From Quercus robur (Eukaryota > Streptophyta > Magnoliopsida > Fagales > Fagaceae), in contig NC_065544.1 of the NCBI RefSeq assembly GCF_932294415.1, forward strand, positions 37,318,310-37,382,309: a DNA stretch of 64,000 bases. The letters run 5' to 3'. Positions 55,572 through 64,000 of this stretch are shown piece after piece. The notes below the pieces were generated by a model that had not been told where the DNA came from, searched no databases, and saw nothing but the letters and a program-made list of their open reading frames with translations. The first letter of the stretch is position 1, and every line of letters begins with the position of its first letter. Made by a program: the position numbers and the translations under genes.

Positions 55572-57715
55572 TCATGTAAACTAATAGACTGTACATAGTA
55601 TATACTAAATCATCCTGAACATGGTGAGTTTCAATTAATTCAACTCACTCTAACCAAAAAAGAAAAAAAGAAAGAAAAAAAAAAGGGGGACACAAACTAT
55701 CTCAAAATAGAAGTTGACACAGGTACTCACCGACACATCACCGGGTTCTCAAATCTATGATTCTCAACCTCTTTTTCACTCTTGCGTAACGTAAGCTTTA
55801 ATCACGTGCATCACGTGACCAGGTAGTAAAAGTTAAAAAAGAAAAAAAGAAAAAAGAAAAACAGTTACAACGTCAGAAAAACAGTTATGTGAACAAGTGG
55901 TTGTCGAAATAGCTTCAGCAATCCCACAAAATGCTTCGAAGGTTCTTAAAGTACACGCGCCTATTAAAGCCATTCAAAATCTACGTTGTCAATCTTAGAG
56001 AATTGGCGCGTGAACATGTTAGCCTTAAATAATGTTGTTGTTGTTGTTTTTATTTTTTATTTTTTTGATGTTGTTAAAGATACGAAAATCTTAAAATAGA
56101 GTAACTGTTATACCCACCGAGGGTGTCACCTTCAAAAGTTAATACTTCCCCCAGCTACCATCACCGACAATTTGTATGACATGTTTTTTTTTTTTTTTTT
56201 TTTTTTTAAATAAACTTTTGATTGAATATATGAACCTTTTCTTTTAATTAGATATATAGACTTTTGTGAATAAGAAATGATATGTTTATAACATTTTTAC
56301 AATATTTTTACAATAAATCTTAAATGACAGGTTGTTATTGATTGTTATTGTTAAAAAAAAAAAAAAGTAATCTTAATGTTAGTTTCAAATTTGAACCAAT
56401 AACTACTAACCACCTATGATTTATTGTAAAAATATTGTAGTCAGAGCATCTCTCTTTGTGAATTTAAGTTAAAGGGATTCGAAAATATTACTTTATTTAA
56501 AACATTATACAAGAATTAATGAATTATTTTAGAAAAATTTTGATAACAGTCTTAAGAAAAATATAATAAATTGTCAAAAAAATCAGTTTTTTTTTCTTAT
56601 TAGTTAAAAAATTTTATATTTAATTATTTTAAATGTCAAAAAATCAGTTTTCCTTTCTTTCTCATAAATTAAAAAAACTATATTTAATTATTTTAAAATC
56701 ACATATTTACAAAGTTAAATGCATTTAGTCAAAAACCTGTTATTTAAACAGTACATACCACAGGGCCTGCTGGCCAAGTGATACCCAGTTAAGTCTTGTG
56801 ACCTTCAACTCAGGAATTCTAGCTCATGCATAAACAATTACCTAGCAAAATAATAATAATAATAATAATAATAGTACTTTAAAAAAACAAGATATTCAGA
56901 GATCAAATATTGTTTACTCTAATTATTGAAATATCAAAAAATAATCATTAATAACTTTCATCACTAAAAAAATTCCTTATTTTTACAACTTTATTTAACT
57001 CATTTTATTAATTTTTTTTTAAAAAAAGTTGAAATCCAAATCTTTGTATAACTTCTCCTAAGAACAAATAGATAAAACCAAAAACGGAGCAATGCTCTAC
57101 TAATAAAATTTTATCATAGCCTTTTGGTAAAAATAAAGCATTGTTCTCTCATATCACGACACTGCTTATGAAAACCAAAAAAAAAGTGAAAATTTTTGAA
57201 TATTCAAATTTATTATACCCGAGTTTTCACGTTTTCAATTTATGAAAAAGAAACACCGGCCATTGTTTTTTTTTTTTAAGGTTTCCGCTGAGCTTCGTGT
57301 TGTTTTGGCTTTAATGAGCTAAAATCTAACGTAATTACACGTCTTTGTCTTAATTAGGTACAATGTTCTTCTCGTATCGGTTATTTCCTACTCTTTAATT
57401 CAAACTTTAAATCTTGTTTTTTGGTCAAACTCACCTGCCAATTGCCAAGTCAAAAACGGTTCCCGTTGTAGATTAAAATTCTATCAAATTCTGTTCATTT
57501 CTCAACGTTTCTCACCAACCAAACAGACCCAAAAAGAAAAGAAAAAAAAAGACACTAATATTAACAAACTTTTCAGATACCCAAAACTTGATCCTTCATC
57601 ATTGTTTTGGGAACACTTGAAACAGTTTACACCTATAAAATATTACACTTTCTATTGAAAAAGAAAACCCCTAAAGTTGTAGTAATAATATGGCCATTAA
57701 TCACAAAACCCCATC
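55572..57715. other. intergenic, 3' of the IRX15-like gene
   Basis: No gene. Holds a hairpin MITE at about 56279-56450 (ACAATATTTTTACAATAAATC and its inverse), a T-run (56184-56206), a (TAA)n run (56852-56871) and a possible SINE relic near 56760. 57600-57715 is likely 3' UTR or terminator of the gene at 57716. Confidence 0.5.
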
Positions 57716-58708
57716 TCAATCATCATCCCCTGATGATAAAGAAACTGAATTTGATGATGGCAATGATGTAGACAAAGAAGAAGTTGAATTCTTACAAAAC
57801 TCAAACCTGTTCTCTTCCATTCTCTCCAACACAAAATGCGCCAACAATTCCACAGTCTCAACCAAATTCTCTTCGCACAAGAACTCATCACTGCAAATCC
57901 TCTCAACCTCTCTTTCAAAATCGTGAACAAAAACATGGGTCTTGGAGTTGGAGTTGGAGTTGGACCCACCGACCTTCTTGCTCCTCGCCAAAACGCTCGC
58001 CGTAAATATCGCCGACATTCTCCCCGGTGCATTGGCGAAATACCCACGTGGCCCATCGACCAGAATCACGTCCCACGGCACGTCGTACAAGTGGTTCGGC
58101 ATGTCGTTGATCCCCAGCTTACATTCCGAGAACAAGAGATTCTGCACCGGTCGGCAGTCGTTTTTGACTGCCGATTTCGTGACAGAGATGAGTTCGCTCA
58201 TGTCGGAGACTTTGGTTGTGTACGACACGTCGTAGGCTTCGATTCCAGGGTGCGACTGCTCGAATTTCGAGACCAAGAACTCGTTCTCGTCTAAGTAAAC
58301 GGTTCTGCCATTAAAGTTGAGAGCTTGCCAGAGTAGAGACTCGTGGGTGAGGCCGAAGATTAAGAAGTTACAAGTTGGGGAGCAGTGGGTGAGAGTGGTG
58401 GCTATGGAGGTGAGTTCAGAAGAGGACATGTGGATAGTGGTGGCGTTTGATGTGGCGGCGTAGTGGAGGAGAGCGTCGGAGATGGAAGGTGGGATTGGAG
58501 CTGTAAAGGCCGAAGCTTGGCTTGTGGGACTGATTGAGGATGGCATGGTTGAGTTAAGGAGAGTGATGGTGAAAGCTAAGGTGAAGACTGTGACTATAAA
58601 CACCAGCCACAACCGGTGTGTGGAGGAGAAGGAGGAGGAGACGGCGCCGCTTTGCTTGTGGATTGATGGGTGGAGGAGTATTACTTTTGTGTTGGTGTTG
58701 CTCTTCAT
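57716..58708 (-). CDS. IRX15/IRX15-LIKE-type xylan protein (DUF579)
   Basis: A single 330-codon exon. The start at 58708 gives [19 protein letters not shown], the family N-terminus; an upstream in-frame ATG (58861) would add 51 atypical residues. A short cytosolic tail precedes one membrane helix ([19 protein letters not shown]), making a type II Golgi protein. The DUF579 domain follows: [84 protein letters not shown]. Family members methylate glucuronic acid on xylan or, for IRX15, affect xylan chain length in secondary walls. The Asp/Ser-rich tail is typical. IRX15 versus IRX15-L cannot be settled. Confidence 0.93.
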   Translation of the reverse strand: MKSNTNTKVILLHPSIHKQSGAVSSSFSSTHRLWLVFIVTVFTLAFTITLLNSTMPSSISPTSQASAFTAPIPPSISDALLHYAATSNATTIHMSSSELTSIATTLTHCSPTCNFLIFGLTHESLLWQALNFNGRTVYLDENEFLVSKFEQSHPGIEAYDVSYTTKVSDMSELISVTKSAVKNDCRPVQNLLFSECKLGINDMPNHLYDVPWDVILVDGPRGYFANAPGRMSAIFTASVLARSKKVGGSNSNSNSKTHVFVHDFEREVERICSDEFLCEENLVETVELLAHFVLERMEENRFEFCKNSTSSLSTSLPSSNSVSLSSGDDD

Positions 58709-58712
58709 TTTT

Positions 58713-58734
58713 GGAGAGAGAGAGAGAGAGAGGG
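58713..58734 (-). repeat. (GA/CT)n microsatellite in the 5' UTR
   Basis: An uninterrupted (GA)n run on the plus strand, i.e. (CT)n four bases before the ATG on the gene strand. CT-rich leaders are common in plant genes. Confidence 0.85.
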
Positions 58735-59437
58735 AAATTGCTTTTGATATTTGCTTGGAAGTGAGCGAGGGACAAGAGAAATCACGGAGGAAATTTGAGT
58801 TTAGAGAGATTAAGGGCACGAATCCCAAATGGGTGAAAGTGATGGACCTGGTAAAGATCAAATGTGGGGCCTGAGTTTTTGGAAGAGAGGGGTGAGGTGG
58901 GGGACGAGTGGGAGCAGGTCATAAAAGGAGGGAGTGAAGGGCTTACATGTGTACGACTGAGTGAAGTGAAAGAGACCAGGTATCTATCTATTGATGAGGT
59001 CGTCGGTGGTTTTGTTGTGGGTTTTTTGAAAATTTTGAAGGGATACTACGAAATTTGGAGTCCCTCTTGTAAGGGGAAATGAATAACCTTATAAAAACAA
59101 AATAATACAAAGTCACGGGAAATTGGGCATAAATTGAGGTTGTGGTGGTAGGAACAAGCAAAGGATTTGTGGAAATTAACTTTTGGCAAAGATGGAAGCT
59201 TGTTGGCCTCACTTTTTTTTTTTTTTTTTTTAATAAAATAAATGGTTAAAGGAGGGTGATCAATGTAGTTTTCCTATTATTAATGTAGTTTTCCTACTTA
59301 GGTGCATTCTAACTATTTTTGAATTAAGATCTCACACTACAGCTAATGGTATTGGAGTTGCAACACACTACTAGTTGGGGAACTCGGACCTATGTCTTAA
59401 GGCATGTTGGCCTCATTTTTTACTAGCTTAGCTTAGC
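58735..59437. other. upstream region of the IRX15-like gene
   Basis: Presumed promoter and 5' UTR on the minus strand. A TATA-like TTTTTATAAGG lies near 59085 (minus). No other gene; small ORFs on both strands have no family resemblance. Confidence 0.4.
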
Positions 59438-59497
59438 TCAAAGTGTGTTGACAAACACAGTACCAATTAAGCATATAGCTAAATAAATGGCCGTTGA
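59438..59497 (+). repeat. left arm of a perfect 60-bp inverted repeat
   Basis: Exact reverse complement of 61395-61454. Bordered by TTAGCTTAGC and GCTAAGCATT, themselves a short inverted pair, suggesting insertion into a small palindromic site. Confidence 0.92.
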
Positions 59498-60622
59498 GCT
59501 AAGCATTAGAAAGACCATGCCTTAAGACCATTAGAAAATAGAAAGACCATGCTTTCAAAAAAAAGAAAATAGAAAGACCATGGATTTTTTTTTAGGACCA
59601 TGGAAATTAATTTGTCGTACTTTCTAAATAATTTTTTCATGTGAAAGACCGAAAGGAGAGAGCATTGCCACTAGTGTACCTAAGATGAACTTGAGGGGGA
59701 AAGAATGCTAAATTTTAGGAGTTCTTTTAGTTTTTAATTTTTTAAATAGGGGTTTTTTACTTTTATTCAGATGAAAAAAGAATAAAAATGCTAAATTTTA
59801 GACAGTAAAAAGATGAACGTGAATGAAAAAAATCCTAAATTTTAGGAATTCTCTTTTTGAATTTAAAATGAAATTTTTTTATTTGACATTTATAACCTTA
59901 TTTCTAAGAAAAGTTATCATTCATTATTGAGAGTATTTTTGAACCACATTTTTTTAGGGTCAAAGAGGAGATTCCTCTTTATATATAGTATAAATAATTA
60001 AAATTTCCATTTTTTGATGTTAAAATTAAATTTAAAAAGGAAATAGATATTTTGAATTTTATTAATGTCTTTTAGAATTAAAAATATTGGAAAGGAAAAG
60101 AAAAAAAGATATTTTATTTTTGCCTTTAAAAAATGATAAAATTGAGTGTGTGGCTTTAAATTAAATTAATTGTAATATCATCAACCTTTTAGGTGATCAT
60201 TTATGAAATAATTTGGAGTACGACTATAGAATTGACAATAAAATGTACGTTTTGTTTATTTGATTTGCAAGTATACAAATTACTTTAAAAATGAGTTTGA
60301 AATTGATCCTCCCTCCAAACTCAATAGTTAATTAGTTGTTAGTAATTTATATTGTTATTTTTTTTTTTTGACAGTAACGATAGAAATTTATATTGTTATT
60401 TTTTAAGTAGGTATAACTTCTATTATTATAAAACATATTTAATTTATAATTGAGTATTAAAATCCAAAGATATATTAAAAAAATTACAAAAAAATAAAGC
60501 ATTCATTCATCACCTACTTTATCTTGCATCTTTATTATCAATATAGCCAAATTCTTATCAATGCGGATTGTTGCCTTTGGCTAATTTAATTTATAGAAGG
60601 TACATATAAAAACAACACTATG
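59498..60622. other. AT-rich intergenic
   Basis: No gene. Contains a short threefold repeat of AGAAAGACCATG between 59507 and 59580. Confidence 0.5.
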
Positions 60623-60924
60623 GGTGTGTTTGGATCCACGGCTGCGTTTTTGGATCTGCGTTTTTGTTCTTTTTTTTTTTTTTTTTTTTTGGTTTTCACG
60701 CGTTTTTGGAGTAGTGCGGTTACTGTTCATTGAACAGTAACTGCAAATCTTGCCTTTCTGCAGTGAACAGTGCACATGTGCACTGTTTACGGACCCACAA
60801 ATTTCATTTTTTATCAATTTTTTCATTAAAAATGGGTCCCACAGCACTATTCACACATTTAAAAATTATTTTGCTACAGTGTTTTCAGTTTTCAGTTTCA
60901 GCAAAATAAGTTCTATCCAAACGC
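60623..60924. mobile_element. hAT-type MITE (TGGATAGAACTT family), copy 2
   Basis: 302 bp from GGTGTGTTTGGATCC to CTATCCAAACGC, with 8-bp target duplication ACACTATG (60615-60622 and 60925-60932). The interior has the CACTGTTCA/TGAACAGTG hairpin words and GGGTCCCACAG, shared with 42160-42415. Confidence 0.85.
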
Positions 60925-60932
60925 ACACTATG

Positions 60933-63900
60933 TCTTAAGTTTGTTGGAGACTTCTTAAAAAGACAAAAATGAAAGTTTGTAGGAGATTCGTATTCGGTAT
61001 TCAATACCAATATCTGTCTCAAAATACTGCTCAAGTTCAAAATAAAATATCGACAAATAGAAGTTGGCTATCTAGCTTTTGCCTTTATCTATCAAACAGT
61101 GAGAGTTAATAGTTTTTTTCCCTCTCTCTTTGAAGTTTGAACTAACAGTGCATCAAAGGCGAACTAGCTTCTTTGATATTTAGATTCATATCTGTGTTCA
61201 TCCAACAAAGTTGGGTTGGGTGTGGAAACTTTAACATGAAATAGTGAAAATAAAGAAGCAAAGTTACCCGAATTTATGAGACTGGATAGACATAAAAGTG
61301 TCAATTTTTCAATCAATGTTGGATTGGAATGGAAAAGAAAGTACCTAACAAGAGCGCCAAGGTTGTTAGGAAATGACAAGCACCAATTCCGCATTCAACG
61401 GCCATTTATTTAGCTATATGCTTAATTGGTACTGTGTTTGTCAACACACTTTGAACTTTGAAGAAGTTCTGGGAATTTTTTGAACCAAACGAGGAATTTA
61501 GCTTCCACGTGGGTACGTACACATGCTTTTCATGATTATGGATAAAATTTGATTCTTTATACATCATATGGCTCTATGATGCTGTTCAGCTTGATAGTTC
61601 ATCTATAAAATACAATTTCACTTTTACTAATGACATGAAGGTTATTTACAAATCAGGGAACATTACTTGATTTTATAATTAAGGAGAGATTGGAATAGAC
61701 CCGATAGAACGTAGTTAAAAGATTAATGTGTTTCTATAGTTTGTATAATTGTTATGTGAAATAGTGATTTTTTATTGGATTTGTTTGTAAATTTGGATGT
61801 GAAATACTGTTAGGCATGTGAGTGGTAGATTTTTGTGTGAAATTGGAATTGAAAGTGTTTCACGGACGTGCTTAATCCTGCACTGATTCAGATGTTGACA
61901 TGGTTTAAATAAAACCGTAATTATAATTTTTCATTAATCTTTTTTTAGGTATATCATAGATAAGATTATTGTGACAAATATAATGAGTAAGTTTTACAAA
62001 AGTATGATGAATTTGGTTAAGAGGATATTTACAGTTGTGTTGAGATTTTTGTTTTTTAATATTCTTGCCCACTTAGTCTAACGTCCACGTATCAATGATT
62101 CAATATACATAAAAAGAAAAGGTTAAGAATTTATGATTTCATATTCAAACTCCTGTTATTATTCCATCATTAGGTTTCTACTTTTAACCATGATATCTTT
62201 TTGGTATTTGATTGCTAAAGCAACCATGATTTCGTTTTGTTGGGTTATTTTCTTGCACCCCTTAATGGGCCATTAACATGTCATCCTTCTGTTCGGAATA
62301 CCATTGTAGGCCATAAACTAGCTGGTATAGTTCCCCACCCACACCCTCTCAAAAAATAAAAGTTACACATAGTAAAGAAAGGGTGTTCACCAAACTGTAA
62401 AAACTATACTAAAACCACTTGTAAAATGATATAACCACATTGCATTGCAAGTAATGTAGTATGGTTTGCGGTTTTATAATAAGAAAACCGCACAAACCGC
62501 ACTACACATGCTCTATATATTAATATATTTATTTATTTATTTTTAATATTAAATATATTATTAATAGTTCAATAACTCTATTTAAAAAATAAAAAAATAA
62601 AAAGTTCGATAAACCTAGCAAGTGTTGACTAGGAAAGCTAGCCCAAAATAAAGAAAAATTAGCTCAATAGTTTAAAACTTGACTCAAAATAAAGAAAAAA
62701 AATTAGTTTTGAACTGAATAAGAAAAATTCAAAATTTAAAAAATATGCCGACAGCGTAGAGTCTGAGACACACAGCTAAATTGATTTTGACGGGATTTCA
62801 GGTGCATTATATACGGTAGTATTAAAAGTTACGCATTATAAGTTCGAGGCACACAGCACATTTCAACTATAGCATATACAGAAGTACATAAGTCATAATG
62901 TACAACAATAATTAGTGATTGAATAACTTGTTCAAAAAATTTTCCGTTTGTTCTGCACAGTAAAAGGATAAAACTACAGTGCAGCAATTCTACACTTTCT
63001 GGCCAAATGGCAATTATTATGAAGCAACCTCCATTCTCCGTAGGTGGAATTATTTAGACTTAAAGAGTGTAGGGTCGAGGACTCCGGGCCCGGCGGCCAA
63101 ACCTCTAAGATAATGGGGTTCACGGACATTATTGTTCAGAAGATATTATAGTTCAATGGTTCCATGTACATTGTTGTAACTTGTTATATCCCCATCATAT
63201 TTATGTCTGTAAATTTTCTCTCTCCACTTTCCCTTGTGTAATGTGGCTCTTATTACCTTTTTAAATTTTTATTTTTTAACATGTAACCTAGATTTATGGT
63301 CGTATAATGTCAATTTTTTTAGAAAAAAAAATTTTTGAATGAGTGAGTTTTCAAATGAGGTTAATAATTATGAGAAAAGAATAGCTTAGGGAAAAAATGA
63401 TAAAAGAATCAAAATCTTTCAATTATTTTCAAGGTAAATATCCGGTCCTTACTCCTTTAGAGAGGGAGAGATAGTTTAATTTTGTTAGAGATTTCAAGAT
63501 TCAAGACTCAAATCTCTTATATTATTAGTCAATTTTTATTGTATTATTATCATAGTAAAAGTTCATTTTGCAAAGTATCTTCAACTACAACTTATAGTGC
63601 AAGTAATCCTACTTATCCTAACTATAATACAAGTATGTAATCTAAGGTTAATTGAGTGTTATCCTAGTCTTATCAACTATATATTTTTCAATTAGTTAAC
63701 TATAACATAGAGTTCAATAACATAAATATATAGGGATTTAAAGTTTTAGTTGTATATATAGGCGGTGAAGATAAAATTAAATTAACCCTTGTAAAATGAT
63801 ACATTTATTATTAGAGAGTCTTTAATAAAATCATTTGTCGTCCAATAAAATATTTAAGTTTGAATTTTGCTTAAACAAAAAATTAATTAATATCTTAAAT

Positions 63901-64000
63901 AGATCATAAATATTAATCATTTTGAACCTGACAACATAATTTCAAATCTAACATTTACATAATAAATAAGTAAATAAAAAAACCCTTTGCATTTTTGGGG
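60933..64000. other. AT-rich intergenic to the window end
   Basis: No gene supported. It holds the right arm of the inverted repeat (61395-61454), a fragment of a GCGGTTTGCGGTTTT-type repeat (62460-62505) and a SINE-like relic at 63830-63980 related to 45100-45266. Confidence 0.5.
61395..61454 (-). repeat. right arm of the 60-bp inverted repeat
   Basis: Exact inverse of 59438-59497; about 1.9 kb apart. Flanking sequence shows no similarity between arms. Confidence 0.92.

Noticed and set aside
57784-58294. Plus-strand ORFs opposite the IRX15-like gene
   Set aside because: Shadows of the high-GC coding sequence, rich in Arg, Pro and Ser, with no recognisable domain.
58709-58861. N-terminal extension of the IRX15-like protein from the upstream ATG
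   Set aside because: The added 51 residues include a translated (CT)n run and lack family similarity, whereas the ATG at 58708 gives the typical N-terminus.

Overview
This window is plant nuclear DNA. It is AT-rich, has no bacterial-type gene packing, contains many LTR retrotransposons, LINEs, SINEs and MITEs, and carries two kinds of recognisable host gene: a secondary-wall xylan gene of the IRX15/IRX15-LIKE (DUF579) family, and a tandemly duplicated secreted leucine-rich-repeat gene. The repeat families look like those of woody eudicots. An oak/chestnut-type genome (Fagales) is my best guess, but that is inference from family resemblance only.

Layout. 1-7793: the 3' part of a decayed Ty3/Gypsy element of the Tat lineage (RT, two RNase H domains, integrase, an 81-bp tandem array, a spliced antisense extra ORF, 3' LTR). 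Its right end sits inside the 5' LTR of an old Copia element that runs to 22767. That one LTR has been hit at least four times: by the Gypsy, by a 5'-truncated LINE (8254-11457), by a long-TIR MULE-like element carrying the 3' end of a V-ATPase subunit c gene (11549-12515), and by a CACTA element (12643-16753) carrying exons of a prolyl 4-hydroxylase gene, a LINE scrap and a nested hAT-type MITE. The intact 3' LTR (21667-22767) shows the empty sites. The Copia lacks a tRNA-type primer-binding site; a 13-nt stretch two bases after the LTR is instead the exact reverse complement of a stretch inside the LTR. 23038-31117: a young, complete, minus-strand Copia-type element with perfect target duplication, near-identical LTRs, an intact gag and no pol; an unrelated extra gene with its own candidate intron and upstream motif cluster lies where pol should be.

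22768-36633 (minus the insertions) and about 39945-44400 are two copies of a segmental duplication. The first holds a broken LRR gene (35734-36631), the second an open copy (43105-44361). 36600-57700 is otherwise intergenic DNA built from small DNA transposons (hAT, MULE and MITE families, many with exact target-site duplications), SINEs, simple repeats, a perfect 147-bp tandem duplication and a hAT carrying an FHA-domain fragment. 57716-58708 is the IRX15-LIKE-type gene on the minus strand. 58862-64000 is AT-rich intergenic sequence with a perfect 60-bp inverted repeat and one more hAT-type MITE.

The host genes do not form a pathway together. The main story is transposon nesting, repeated capture of host gene fragments by three different DNA-transposon superfamilies, and two retroelements with unusual architecture. 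Coordinates of ORFs, TSDs and TIRs were read directly; alignments between copies were done by eye.
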